A DNA stretch of 64,000 nucleotides from Planococcus ruber. GTDB taxonomy: Bacteria; Bacillota; Bacilli; Bacillales_A; Planococcaceae. The stretch is taken from the NCBI RefSeq assembly GCF_022819085.1, contig NZ_JALHAG010000001.1, positions 145,395 through 209,394 on the forward strand. The letters run 5' to 3'. Below, piece after piece: positions 23,966 to 33,007 of the stretch. Numbering within the stretch: position 1 is the stretch's first letter; each line of letters opens with the position of its first letter. The position numbers and the translations under genes were made by a program. The notes under the pieces are model-generated. The model did no database searches and was not told where the DNA came from. It saw only the letters and a program-made list of their open reading frames with translations.

Positions 23966-26528
23966 ACCTCTCTTTCTTTGGCTGCTTGTACCGGCATTGA
24001 TTTACTTTGCCTATAGCGGATTTCGAAACTTCAAACTCGGCAGTTTTTTCTTCCGGCTGGTTTTTGTTCTGCGCATGGCGGCAGTAGCTGCATTGATTTT
24101 TGCCTTAGCCATGCCGTCGATTTACCGGCCAGCCGAACACCAGCAAATCATTTACCTGATGGACCATTCCGCTTCCATGGAAGGAGCGCAAACGGCGATC
24201 GCGGAATCGATCGAAGCAGCCATGGCGGAAAAGAAAGATACCCAGCATATCGGCGTCTATACGTTTGCAGAAGATTTTCAGACGCTGTTGCCGGTGTCTC
24301 CGGAACAGCGTGCATTGCCGCTCGATCAAAGTACGGGAATGGCTGATCATACAAATATTGCACAAGCTTTGGAACTTGCTGCCCATAGCGGCGATACGGA
24401 TTTGGCAACACGCCTCGTGCTGATTTCCGATGGCAATGAAACGAAAGCATCTGCGCTCGAAAGCCTGAACCGGCTTCAAAGTGATCGGATTCAAATTGAT
24501 GTCTTGCCTATCCAGCAGGCGAGTTCACAAGATGCGGCGATTACTGCGTTTGAGACGCCTGCGAAGGCCTTTATAGGAGAATCCCAGGCCTTTTCCTTAA
24601 ACATCCAGTCAGATGGAGAACGGGAAGCGGAGCTGGTTCTTTCCAAAAATGATGAAGAATTTGACCGGCATCGCATCCAGTTAGTTGATGGAGAAAATTT
24701 GTTTGCCTATCGCTATCCTGCAAATGAAGAAGGATTATTGAAATATGAAGCCCGATTGGAAATGGGAGAAGACCGCTATTTGGAAAATAATTCGTTGGTG
24801 AGTGTCACGGAAGTAGAAGGGAAGCCTGAATTATTGGTCGTGAGTGGAAGCACTCCGAGTCCGATTCCGGGTTTGCTGGATCGTGAAAATATCCGGACTT
24901 CAACTATCGACTCCAACGAGCTTCCGACGAGCCTTTCTTCGATCCTGCAGTATGACGGCATCATCTTTGACAACGTTTCCGGAACTTCCGTCGGAGGCCA
25001 GCAAATGGAAGTCATCGAACAGGCAGTCAAACAATTCGGTGTCGGATTCATGATGATCGGCGGAGATCAAAGCTACGGGCTAGGCGGCTATTTTAAATCG
25101 CCGATTGAACGGCTGTTGCCGGTCGAAATGGAAGTCAAAGGCAAACACGAACTGCCTTCTCTTGGGCTCGTCATCGTTATGGACCGCTCCGGAAGCATGG
25201 CTGGCGTGAAAATGGAATTGGCGAAGGAAGCGGCCGCCCGTTCTGTCGAACTTCTTCGGAAAGATGACACAGTCGGCGTAATCGCATTTGACGATCAGCC
25301 TTGGCAAATTGTCGACACGGAAAAACTGGCGGATCCAAAGGAGGCAGCTGATAAGATTCTTTCTGTTACGCCAGGCGGCGGTACAGAAATCTATCGTTCA
25401 TTGTCAGAAGCTTACGGGCAGTTGGAAGGGCTGGAGCTTCAGCGGAAACACATTATTTTGCTGACGGACGGACAATCCCCGCCGAGTGATTACACGAGCT
25501 TGATCGAAGGCGGCAAGGAGGACAATATTACGTTATCGACGGTTTCAATCGGACAAGACGCGGACAGCAGGTTGCTCGAAGAATTGGCTGCAACCGGCAA
25601 CGGCCGGTTTTATGAAGTGGCGGATGCCACGACGATTCCGGCCATTCTTTCGAGGGAAACAATCATGATGTCCCGGACTTATATCGTAGATGAACCGTTT
25701 TATCCGATCGTCTATGACAGCCCTTGGAGTGATTTGTTTTCTGATGGCGTGCCGCAAATGAATGCATATATTGCCACAACGGCTAAGCCATCAGCTTCCG
25801 TCGCTTTGGAAAGTGAGGAAGGGGACCCGGTGCTTGCGTCGTGGAATTACGGCCTTGGCAAAACGATTGCCTATACGTCGGGAAGCAGTGCATGGAGCGG
25901 AGATTTTCAAGCTTGGAAAAATTGGCCGTCGTTTTGGAACCGTTCCGTTTCTGAACTTTTGCCGTCGTTTGATGAAATCCCCTTTACTGTGGCCCGAAAG
26001 CAGCAAGGCGTCTACACCATTGAAGACCCGACTCGGCAATCGGCCATTATGGAAGTGGCCGTTATCGACGAAACAGGAATGGAAATCCCTATGCAAAGTG
26101 AACCGGTGGCGCCAGGAAAATTGGAAGTGAAGCTGGATGCAGATCCGGGCTTGGTCTTCTTCAGCATCCGAAATGAAGACCGGGAAGCTTATAAGACCGG
26201 CCTGACAATCCCTTACGGCGAGGAATATCGTCTGAGTGGACCGAACACCGCTTTGCTTGCTTCAATAGCTGAGAGAAGCGGAGGGAGAGTTTTAGAATCG
26301 CTGGAAGAGTCGCTTCGGGATATCCCCTACGAAAGCGGGACGAATCAGCCGATCCAGCATTTCCTGCTGCTGCTTGCGATGCTGCTATTTTTCGCGGATA
26401 TTACGATCCGCAGATTCGGCCTTCGATTGATTCCTTCGATGAAAAAAACAAAAGCGGCCGCTTCGCCAATTCAAGAAGCACCGCCGCAGACAATCGAACA
26501 ATTAATAAAAGCGAAAAAGAGGGAGTGA
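23946..26528 (+). CDS. Large membrane protein with two vWA domains and an amidotransferase-like segment
   Basis: An 860-residue protein. Two N-terminal membrane helices (about 9-24 and 36-57) are followed by a first vWA domain (about 66-210, DHSAS metal site at 73-77). An amidotransferase-like segment with GVGFMMIGGDQSYGLGGYF (about 358-376) comes next, then a second vWA domain (about 405-560) with DRSGS, the GGGTEIY threonine and LLTDGQSP, all MIDAS elements intact. A C-terminal helix lies near 815-832. I see no cysteine, so the amidotransferase-like fold cannot be catalytic in the usual way. The GTG start follows GGGAGG at 10 bases. Last gene of the operon. Confidence 0.86.
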   Translation: MELRLDEPLFLWLLVPALIYFAYSGFRNFKLGSFFFRLVFVLRMAAVAALIFALAMPSIYRPAEHQQIIYLMDHSASMEGAQTAIAESIEAAMAEKKDTQHIGVYTFAEDFQTLLPVSPEQRALPLDQSTGMADHTNIAQALELAAHSGDTDLATRLVLISDGNETKASALESLNRLQSDRIQIDVLPIQQASSQDAAITAFETPAKAFIGESQAFSLNIQSDGEREAELVLSKNDEEFDRHRIQLVDGENLFAYRYPANEEGLLKYEARLEMGEDRYLENNSLVSVTEVEGKPELLVVSGSTPSPIPGLLDRENIRTSTIDSNELPTSLSSILQYDGIIFDNVSGTSVGGQQMEVIEQAVKQFGVGFMMIGGDQSYGLGGYFKSPIERLLPVEMEVKGKHELPSLGLVIVMDRSGSMAGVKMELAKEAAARSVELLRKDDTVGVIAFDDQPWQIVDTEKLADPKEAADKILSVTPGGGTEIYRSLSEAYGQLEGLELQRKHIILLTDGQSPPSDYTSLIEGGKEDNITLSTVSIGQDADSRLLEELAATGNGRFYEVADATTIPAILSRETIMMSRTYIVDEPFYPIVYDSPWSDLFSDGVPQMNAYIATTAKPSASVALESEEGDPVLASWNYGLGKTIAYTSGSSAWSGDFQAWKNWPSFWNRSVSELLPSFDEIPFTVARKQQGVYTIEDPTRQSAIMEVAVIDETGMEIPMQSEPVAPGKLEVKLDADPGLVFFSIRNEDREAYKTGLTIPYGEEYRLSGPNTALLASIAERSGGRVLESLEESLRDIPYESGTNQPIQHFLLLLAMLLFFADITIRRFGLRLIPSMKKTKAAASPIQEAPPQTIEQLIKAKKRE

Positions 26529-26544
26529 CCTCTTTTTCGCTTTT
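26507..26544 (+). terminator. Terminator of the ABC-MoxR-vWA operon
   Basis: A perfect 16-bp stem beginning AAAAGCGAAAAAGAGG and ending CTCTTTTTCGCTTTT, with the last sense codons in the left arm and the stop codon in the loop, followed by T residues. Confidence 0.9.
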
Positions 26545-26567
26545 TTAATGGGCTTGCGCTTTTCTAT

Positions 26568-26690
26568 TGTCCAGACTCCCAGCGCCCAGATTCTCGGGAC
26601 ATAAGCCACTCTGGCTATGCGGCTGAAAAGATGCCGCTTCGCCAGATTGTCTTACGCCTTTCGAATCTATACGGGCGCTTCCGCTTTTCT
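26568..26690 (+). repeat. Structured intergenic repeat, type B (copy B1)
   Basis: Begins TGTCCAGACTCC and ends CGCTTCCGCTTTTCT. The core folds back on itself: AGCGCCC (26581) with GGGCGCT (26673), AGATTC (26588) with GAATCT (26663), TCTGGC (26610) with GCCAGA (26641) and GCGGC (26619) with GCCGC (26633). It lies between the vWA operon and the convergent MFS gene and ends inside that gene's stop codon. The same module occurs at 37.6 and 44.8 kb with compensating stem changes. A remnant, GGCTTGCGCTTTTCT, precedes it. Confidence 0.85.
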
Positions 26691-27880
26691 TAGCTTCTGC
26701 TTGTTGCGAGCAGCTGCTGTTTTTTCGCTGACCAGTTGCTTGCAATAAAGAAGCACGTAATCAAAATAGCTGTTCCGAAAATATAAGGGAAGCTCAGGTC
26801 GATATCAAAGAGAATTCCTGCCATCGCAGGCCCGAACATGTTCCCGAGGCTCATATACGCATTGTTCATGCCAGCGGCAAATCCTTGCTCATTCCCGGCA
26901 AGCTTTGAAATCAAGGTGTTGATGGCCGGGCGCAGCAGCGAGGCCGCTGTAAAGAAGACAGCTGCGACTAAAAGAATCGTCCAAAACGTGTTGACAAAAA
27001 GAATCCCTATCATCGCTCCAGCAGAAACGAGCAAGTTGACGAGGATGACTTTCATTTCACCGAAGCGCTTGAATAATTTATTGATGACAAAAGTTTGAAC
27101 GATGACGCCGACAAATCCGCCGATGGTGATCAAGACCGCAATTTCCTTCGGAGTGAATTGGTATTTCTTGTCGACATATAGAGCGATCGTCGATTGGAAG
27201 TTGGCCAATCCGAAAGCGAAAATCAGCATGACCAATAGCATGACGAAGTAGGGAGTTGTGGTCGAACGTTTTAATTGCTGCAAGAGGTTCTCCGATTTTG
27301 CTGGAGCCGCTGGAATCGTCGGTGCGACGTTCGGCAATGCGATAAAGGAAATGACTGCTGCAAGTAACGCGACGGTTGTGGCCACATAAAATGGAAATTG
27401 CAGGCTGACTTCAGCCAGGAATCCCCCAAAGCCGGGTCCGACCATAAAGCCGAGCGACATGGATGCACCAAGAAGGCCCATGCCTTTGCCGCGTTCTTCG
27501 AAAGTGGTGATATCGGCAACGAAAGCCATCATCGGAGGAATCAGGAAAGCCGCTCCCAAGCCACTAAAGAAACGTGCCAAGTACAGGATCCATAAATCCG
27601 AAGCGAGACCGAAGACAAGCTGCGAAAGCCCAAAAATGATCAAACCGACAATGATCAGCTTTTTGCGTCCGTATTTATCGGACAATTGCCCGGATAAAGG
27701 AGAGAAAAGAAATTGAGCAAGAGCGAAAGTGGCGATTAATGTACCAAGTGCTTGGCCTGCGACACCGAACGTGGCCAGGTATTCCGGCATGATCGGGATG
27801 ATGAGGCCGATGCCGCTCATTGCGATAAACATATTGAACATCAATACATACAACGCGAATTTATTTGATTTAGCGGCCAT
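26690..27880 (-). CDS. MFS multidrug efflux transporter (DHA1, NorA/Bmr-like)
   Basis: A 396-residue transporter with 12 predicted helices. Motif A, GQLSDKYGRKK, lies in the loop between helices 2 and 3 (about 65-75), and the antiporter motif C lies in SLGFMVGPGFGG (about 140-151). N-terminal sequence MSGIGLIIPIMPEYL is typical of NorA/Bmr/TetA-like proton-driven exporters. Start ATG 27880 is chosen because AGAAGGA sits just upstream; a longer reading adds six residues without a binding site. A TGATAAAAT extended -10 lies about 35 bases upstream. Monocistronic. Substrates cannot be predicted. Confidence 0.87.
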   Translation of the reverse strand: MAAKSNKFALYVLMFNMFIAMSGIGLIIPIMPEYLATFGVAGQALGTLIATFALAQFLFSPLSGQLSDKYGRKKLIIVGLIIFGLSQLVFGLASDLWILYLARFFSGLGAAFLIPPMMAFVADITTFEERGKGMGLLGASMSLGFMVGPGFGGFLAEVSLQFPFYVATTVALLAAVISFIALPNVAPTIPAAPAKSENLLQQLKRSTTTPYFVMLLVMLIFAFGLANFQSTIALYVDKKYQFTPKEIAVLITIGGFVGVIVQTFVINKLFKRFGEMKVILVNLLVSAGAMIGILFVNTFWTILLVAAVFFTAASLLRPAINTLISKLAGNEQGFAAGMNNAYMSLGNMFGPAMAGILFDIDLSFPYIFGTAILITCFFIASNWSAKKQQLLATSRS

Positions 27881-27960
27881 AGCGTATCCTTCTTTCACTG
27901 TATATATTTCGTGTTCCTAAATTTTATCACAAAGATACTCAATACCATACCCTTTTGCCA

Positions 27961-27990
27961 AAAGAAAAAACAGGCAGCTGGCTGCCTGTT
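27961..27990 (-). terminator. Terminator of the pot operon
   Basis: AACAGGCAGC / GCTGCCTGTT pairs over 10 bp and is followed on the minus strand by TTTTTTCTTT. It overlaps the potD stop codon. Confidence 0.85.
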
Positions 27991-29065
27991 AATTTTCCAT
28001 ATCCATTTTGAATTCCAAAAATAATTCATTGTAGATGCCGAGCATTTCCAGCCCTAAGTTTTCGTACACTTCCAGGTGTTCCCGAAGTTCTTCAGGCGGA
28101 TAGAAGCGCTCGTCACCTGTCACTTCCGGATCCATGATTTCAATCGCTGCTTGGTTCGGTGTGGAATACCCGACATAATCTGCATTTTGGGCAGCCGTTT
28201 CCGCTCCCAGCATGAAATTGATGAATGCATGGGCGCCTTCTACATTGCTGGAAGTCTTCGGAATGACCATATTGTCAAACCATAAGTTTGAGCCTTCCTC
28301 CGGCACTGAATAATCGATGTTTTCGTTGATCCACATCATATCTGCCGCTTGTCCGGACCACGTCAAAGCAACAGCCGCTTCTTCGCGCCGCATCATTTCG
28401 ACGATTTCATCCCCGATAATGGCTTTTGTGTTCGGGCCGAGCGTTTTCAGTTTATCCGTGGCTTCCCGGAGCTCTGAAACATCTGTCGAGTTCAGGGAGT
28501 AGCCAAGGCTGTTCAACCCCATTCCGATGACTTCACGTGCACTGTCCACCAGAATGACTTCCTGTTTCAGCGTAGGGTCCCATAAATCATCCCAGCTTTC
28601 GAACGTTTGGCCTTCCAGCAAAGTCGGATTATAAGCGATACCGACAGTTCCCCAGAAATAAGGGATGGAATATTCATTGCCCGGATCAAAAGGAAGGTCA
28701 AGGAAATACGGATCGATGTTTTTTAAGTTCGGAATTTTTTCGTGATCGATCGGGATCAATAAATCATTTTCCTTCATTTTTTCAATGGCATATTCCGAAG
28801 GCATTGCGACATCGTAAGACGTGCCGCCTTGCTCGATTTTTGTCATCATCGCTTCATTTGAATCGAAGGTTTCGTACACGACATTGATATTGGTTTCATC
28901 TTCAAATTGCTGGACCAATTCGGGGTCGATGTATTCGCCCCAGTTGTAGACGGTAATCGATCCTCCGCCAGTGGTTGCGGAACTTTTCTCAAGGACGGAT
29001 ACGCCGTAAAGAAGCAGGGCAGAAGCGACCAGAATCGCGACTGTAGCTTGAATTATGCTTTTCAT
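27989..29065 (-). CDS. potD: Spermidine/putrescine ABC transporter substrate-binding protein PotD
   Basis: A 358-residue extracellular binding protein anchored by an N-terminal uncleaved or signal-type helix (MKSIIQATVAILVASALLL). The family motif VYNWGEYIDPE (about 40-50) begins the periplasmic-binding fold, and SEYAIEKM and FWGTVGIAYNP are further PotD/PotF marks. No lipobox Cys is seen in the leader, so anchoring is by the hydrophobic helix. The ATG at 29065 follows AGGAGG by 8 bases; a longer upstream reading overlaps potC and was rejected. Last gene of xre-potABCD. Confidence 0.92.
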   Translation of the reverse strand: MKSIIQATVAILVASALLLYGVSVLEKSSATTGGGSITVYNWGEYIDPELVQQFEDETNINVVYETFDSNEAMMTKIEQGGTSYDVAMPSEYAIEKMKENDLLIPIDHEKIPNLKNIDPYFLDLPFDPGNEYSIPYFWGTVGIAYNPTLLEGQTFESWDDLWDPTLKQEVILVDSAREVIGMGLNSLGYSLNSTDVSELREATDKLKTLGPNTKAIIGDEIVEMMRREEAAVALTWSGQAADMMWINENIDYSVPEEGSNLWFDNMVIPKTSSNVEGAHAFINFMLGAETAAQNADYVGYSTPNQAAIEIMDPEVTGDERFYPPEELREHLEVYENLGLEMLGIYNELFLEFKMDMEN

Positions 29066-29066
29066 C

Positions 29067-29867
29067 TTAATGGCCTCCTGTTCCGATGCTATTCCGTGCC
29101 CGTTGGTTAAAGAAGTAATAGCCGACAACAAGGCCGAGTGTTATCACAAAGATCAAGGCGGAAAGTGCATTGATCGTCAATGTGATTCCGGCACGCGCCA
29201 TCGAATAGATTTCAACGGAAAGCGTTGAGAATCCGTTTCCTGTAACAAAGAACGTAACCGCAAAGTCATCCAATGAATAGGTCAACGCTAAAAAGAATCC
29301 TGCGAAAATCCCCGGCTTGATGTAGGGAATTATCACCCGCGTCAAAATATCGCGTTTCGTAGCACCCAGATCTGCTGCAGCGTCAATTAACGTGCTGCTC
29401 ATTTCCTGCAGTTTCGGCAAGACCATGATGACGACGATTGGAATGCTGAAGGCGATATGTGAAATCAGGACAGAAGCGAATCCGAGCTTAACGCCGATCA
29501 TTGTAAACAGGATTAGGAACGATGCACCGATAATGACGTCCGGGCTGACAATCAGAATATTGTTCAGCGACAGCACCGCATTGCGCATTTTACGATTTCG
29601 CAAGAACACAATGCCAATGGCCCCAAGAACACCAATCGCTGTTGAAATCAATGACGACAGCAAAGCGATGATGACCGTATTCATCAAAATGATGAGCAGC
29701 CGCGTGTCGTTAAAGACTGCTGCATAATGTTCCATCGTAAACCCGTCGAAGTTCGACATCGTTCCGCCGCTATTGAATGAATAAAAGATCAAGTAAAAAA
29801 TTGGTGCATATAAGATAAAGAAGACAAGTGCCAAATAGACTTTTGCTTTTTTACTTAGTTTTTCCAT
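29067..29867 (-). CDS. potC: Spermidine/putrescine ABC transporter permease PotC
   Basis: A 266-residue permease with six helices and the binding-protein-dependent transport EAA loop, here DAAADLGATKRDILTRVIIPYIKPG (longer stretch at about 165-190), which contacts PotA. The start overlaps the end of potB by 17 bases. With PotB it forms the membrane channel of the polyamine importer. Confidence 0.92.
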   Translation of the reverse strand: MEKLSKKAKVYLALVFFILYAPIFYLIFYSFNSGGTMSNFDGFTMEHYAAVFNDTRLLIILMNTVIIALLSSLISTAIGVLGAIGIVFLRNRKMRNAVLSLNNILIVSPDVIIGASFLILFTMIGVKLGFASVLISHIAFSIPIVVIMVLPKLQEMSSTLIDAAADLGATKRDILTRVIIPYIKPGIFAGFFLALTYSLDDFAVTFFVTGNGFSTLSVEIYSMARAGITLTINALSALIFVITLGLVVGYYFFNQRARNSIGTGGH

Positions 29868-30675
29868 TTGCAGAGCCTCCTTTTTCCCGCTGCCCGGTCA
29901 GCATCATAATGATGATCATGAAGAGGATTAAAAACACCGCAATCGTTGAACCCATCCCCCAGTTTTGCGTCACCAGGAATTGCTGTTCAATGGCTGTACC
30001 GAGCGTGATGACTTTATTGCCCGCGATCAAACGCGTAATGACAAATAGCGACAGCGCTGGGATGAAAACGGCTTGGACGCCGGATTTTACGCCGTTGATG
30101 GTCAACGGGAAAATCACTTTTCTGAATGTCATCCAGGATGAGGCGCCAAGGTCACGTGATGCATCCATCAACGCCGGATTCAATTTATCCAAGGAATTGA
30201 AGATCGGCAAAATCATGAACGGAATAAAAATGTAAACCGATACGAAAATGAAACTGAAATCCGTGAACAGGATTTGCTGCTCGCCAATGCCGATGGCTGC
30301 CAAGAATTTATTGGCCGGGCCGTACAAGCCGAAGATTCCGATAAAGGCGTAGGTCTTCAAGAGTAAATTGATCCATGAAGGGATAATGATCAGCAGCAGC
30401 CACAATTGCTTATGCTTTGTTTTCGTCAGCCAGTAGGCAGTCGGATAAGCAATCAGAATCGAAAAGAAGGTCACCAGAAATGCATACCAGAACGAGCTCA
30501 GCGTCAGCCGCAGATAGACGGATGAAAAGAAATTCTGGTAGTTCTCGAGCGTCAAATTTCCTTGCAGGTCAAAGAACGAGTAATAGACGACCAATGCAAT
30601 CGGCGCGATGACAAACAGCGCAATCCAAATATAATAGGGGATCAGATAGAAACTGCGTGCTCCTTTACTTTTCAT
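29851..30675 (-). CDS. potB: Spermidine/putrescine ABC transporter permease PotB
   Basis: A 274-residue permease with six helices and an EAA loop at [20 protein letters not shown] (about 170-190). The start is taken as ATG 30675, 9 bases after GGAG, and overlaps the end of potA by 11 bases; other in-frame starts lie further upstream inside potA (30690, 30711). Confidence 0.9.
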   Translation of the reverse strand: MKSKGARSFYLIPYYIWIALFVIAPIALVVYYSFFDLQGNLTLENYQNFFSSVYLRLTLSSFWYAFLVTFFSILIAYPTAYWLTKTKHKQLWLLLIIIPSWINLLLKTYAFIGIFGLYGPANKFLAAIGIGEQQILFTDFSFIFVSVYIFIPFMILPIFNSLDKLNPALMDASRDLGASSWMTFRKVIFPLTINGVKSGVQAVFIPALSLFVITRLIAGNKVITLGTAIEQQFLVTQNWGMGSTIAVFLILFMIIIMMLTGQREKGGSANGKTK

Positions 30676-31768
30676 CGGCTTCTGCTCCATATGATTCGAG
30701 ACGTGCATCAAACGCTTCTTCGGATTCGTTCAAGCGCATAACGTGAATGGCTTCCGGATCAAAATCCAAGCCGATCAGGGAGCCGACTTCCGCTTTCTTG
30801 GTGGAGTGTACAAGCCATTCGTTCCCGACTTCATCAATAGTGGAAATTTCAAAATGAACGCCGCGGAATAGCTGGGTATCGACTGTGACGGCCATTTTTC
30901 CTTGGCTTACGGAAGTGATTTCAAGGTCTTCCGGACGAATGACAATTTCAACCTGTTCATTGGGATTTAACCCTTGGTCGACGCACTCAAATTCTTTATT
31001 GGCAAAACGGACACGGTAGTCTTCGATCATTTCACCTGCGACGATATTGGATTCGCCGATAAAATCCGCCACGAATCGGTTGATCGGCTCATCGTAAATG
31101 TCCATCGGCGTACCGCTTTGCTGGATCTCGCCGGCTTTCATAACGAAAATTTCATCCGACATGGCAAGTGCTTCTTCCTGGTCATGTGTGACGAAAATAA
31201 AGGTTTTGCCAAGGCGCTGCTGAAGTTCACGCAATTCGTACTGCATTTCGGTCCGCAATTTCAGATCCAGCGCAGATAGGGGTTCATCAAGCAAAATCAC
31301 TTCCGGGTCATTGACAATCGCCCGCGCAATCGCGACGCGTTGGCGCTGCCCGCCGGACATTTCACTGATTTCCCGATTTTCATATCCTTTTAAGTTCACG
31401 AATTCCAAAGCTTCTTTCACACGGCGTTCAACTTCCGCTTTTTTTAACTTTTTGATGCGGAGCCCGAAAGCCACATTCTCAAATACGTTAAGGTGGGGAA
31501 AGAGGGCATAATCCTGGAATACTGTATTTACTTGGCGTTCGTTGGCGGGAATGTTATTGACTTTTTTTCCTTCAATATAGACATCGCCTTTGGTCGGTGT
31601 AATAAACCCGGCGATCAAACGCAGGATCGTCGTTTTACCGCAGCCGGAAGGGCCGAGAAGGGTATAGAATTTTCCTTTTTCAAGTTCAAAGCTGACATCG
31701 TTCAAGACAGGGCCAGCCCCGTCATAGATTTGCGAAACATTTTCAAAACGAATGATTGATGTATCCAA
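30665..31768 (-). CDS. potA: Spermidine/putrescine ABC transporter ATPase PotA
   Basis: A 367-residue ATPase. Walker [10 protein letters not shown] (about 38-46), Q-loop FQDYALFPH, signature [10 protein letters not shown] (about 136-145), Walker [11 protein letters not shown] (about 157-166) and switch His in VTHDQEEA are all present. The C-terminal 120 residues form a TOBE-type regulatory domain. The TTG at 31768 is preferred, 7 bases after GGAGGG; the upstream TTG is within the ribosome binding site. Directly follows the XRE-cupin regulator gene. Confidence 0.92.
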   Translation of the reverse strand: MDTSIIRFENVSQIYDGAGPVLNDVSFELEKGKFYTLLGPSGCGKTTILRLIAGFITPTKGDVYIEGKKVNNIPANERQVNTVFQDYALFPHLNVFENVAFGLRIKKLKKAEVERRVKEALEFVNLKGYENREISEMSGGQRQRVAIARAIVNDPEVILLDEPLSALDLKLRTEMQYELRELQQRLGKTFIFVTHDQEEALAMSDEIFVMKAGEIQQSGTPMDIYDEPINRFVADFIGESNIVAGEMIEDYRVRFANKEFECVDQGLNPNEQVEIVIRPEDLEITSVSQGKMAVTVDTQLFRGVHFEISTIDEVGNEWLVHSTKKAEVGSLIGLDFDPEAIHVMRLNESEEAFDARLESYGAEADEK

Positions 31769-31785
31769 TAGGTATCCCTCCAAAT

Positions 31786-32328
31786 TTACAAATATGATTG
31801 TGTGGCAACAATGATCATTTCTGATTTTCCAGAATGGGCATTAATAAGCTGATGATGGTCAGAAGCTTCATAATAAAGGGAATCTCCAGCACTTGCAAGA
31901 TACTCGTTGTCTCCAAGGACGAGGCGTACCCGGCCTTCAAGCACATAAATGAAGGTTTCGGCAAGGGAAGGTTCAAAGTGTTTGAATTGCCCATTCTCTT
32001 CCAGTGTCAGATAGACGGGCTCCATTTCCTTTTCATTGGAAGTGGTGATGAGCCAATCAATTTCATAGCCGGATTCCGTGTCCGTGTGGATTGTATGGTC
32101 GCTTGGTGTATAAACAACTTTCACTTCTTTATCGGAGTCATCAAAAAATTCCTTCGGCGTCGTGCCGAGAACTTCCAGCAGCGAAAATAGCGTTTCAATC
32201 GAAGGGGAATTCATATCCCGCTCCAACTGGGAGATGAAGCCTTTGCTCAAATCTGTCCGCTCACCGAGTTCTTCCTGCGTCAATCCATTTTTTAGCCGCA
32301 GCCGCTTTATTTTCATTCCGATTTGCAC
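31786..32328 (-). CDS. XRE-cupin transcriptional regulator of the pot operon
   Basis: A 180-residue regulator with an N-terminal XRE helix-turn-helix (about 5-60, [20 protein letters not shown]) and a C-terminal cupin sensor domain (about 105-178). This architecture matches regulators placed upstream of potABCD in Firmicutes and, more distantly, PuuR of E. coli, which sense polyamines. GTG start 9 bases after GAGGTG. It lies 17 bases upstream of potA, so it is the first gene of the operon. Upstream, three copies of a 9-base site overlap its likely promoter, consistent with autoregulation. Confidence 0.86.
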   Translation of the reverse strand: MQIGMKIKRLRLKNGLTQEELGERTDLSKGFISQLERDMNSPSIETLFSLLEVLGTTPKEFFDDSDKEVKVVYTPSDHTIHTDTESGYEIDWLITTSNEKEMEPVYLTLEENGQFKHFEPSLAETFIYVLEGRVRLVLGDNEYLASAGDSLYYEASDHHQLINAHSGKSEMIIVATQSYL

Positions 32329-32356
32329 GCAGCTTCACCTCGTTTTATATAGTAAT

Positions 32357-32406
32357 AGTAAACTTTGAATAAATTAAGTTTAGTAAAAATATACTTTAAG
32401 TTTACT
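32357..32406 (-). promoter_or_regulatory. Probable operator of the XRE-pot operon
   Basis: Three copies of a 9-base half site: AGTAAACTT (32357-32365), inverted AAGTTTAGT (32376-32384) and AAGTTTACT (32398-32406). The first two form an inverted repeat with a 10-base gap; the last two are direct repeats 22 bases apart, two helical turns. The site lies 29-78 bases upstream of the regulator start. The rest of this AT-rich 290-base gap holds promoters too poor to place. Confidence 0.5.
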
Positions 32407-32627
32407 AACAGCAATTATCATTATACAAAAACCCGTTCGTTTTTCAAGTATAATAAATAATTTAAAAAAAATTTTTCTTAAACATTGCTTTTTACCGCAA
32501 AACTTTATTATTATAAAGAAATGGAGTAAAACGTGAATACGCAAAGAAAACACTTTTAACTTTGAAATATGATGATATGATAATTAAAAGATGACCATGT
32601 GTAACCTATCTTTCGGGAGTGATCAAT

Positions 32628-32921
32628 TTGAACGGCAAAATGAATTTTTTCCTGGACCCTAAAAACCGTATTGTCCAAAAATCTTCAATCATGAATTATA
32701 AACAGGACCAGCAAGGTCTTTACCTAGTAGCGAATAAACAATTTATCAATTGGATGGATGTCCATACTTATTGCCATACGTGTTTGTCTGCTTTGACTTT
32801 CGACGACGAATTCGACGCAAGCTATTGCTCGAGCTGCAACGAGTGGCGTGAAGAAAAATGCAGCGACATCCATTGTGAATACTGCGAAAAACGGCCGAAA
32901 CGGCCATTGGATCCCCGCTGA
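32628..32921 (+). CDS. Small cysteine-rich protein with zinc-ribbon-like motifs
   Basis: A 97-residue protein. Two CxxC pairs (CHTC and CSSC) separated by about 15 residues form a probable zinc ribbon, followed by a second cluster C-x5-C-x2-C near the C-terminus (KCSDIHCEYC). The N-terminal half (FFLDPKNRIVQK) looks like a small beta domain. Function unknown; the family is not recognised. The TTG start is chosen for GGGAG at 8 bases; a GTG at 32619 overlaps the binding site. The stop codon lies inside the terminator stem. Confidence 0.7.
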   Translation: MNGKMNFFLDPKNRIVQKSSIMNYKQDQQGLYLVANKQFINWMDVHTYCHTCLSALTFDDEFDASYCSSCNEWREEKCSDIHCEYCEKRPKRPLDPR

Positions 32922-32946
32922 CATAGTGGGGGTTTATTTTTTTTAA
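32913..32946 (+). terminator. Terminator of the cysteine-rich protein gene
   Basis: CCCCGCT / AGTGGGG (one G-U pair) forms a 7-bp stem, loop GACAT, then a T-rich tail. It overlaps the stop codon. Confidence 0.7.
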
Positions 32947-32968
32947 GCGCTATTTTTGGATGGGAATA

Positions 32969-32977
32969 TGCTAAACT
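32969..32977 (+). promoter_or_regulatory. Extended -10 promoter of ktrC
   Basis: TGC-TAAACT about 30 bases before the start, identical to the box at 7502-7510. No clear -35. Confidence 0.35.
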
Positions 32978-33007
32978 AATGGCTATAAAAGAATTTGGGG
33001 GATGTAT

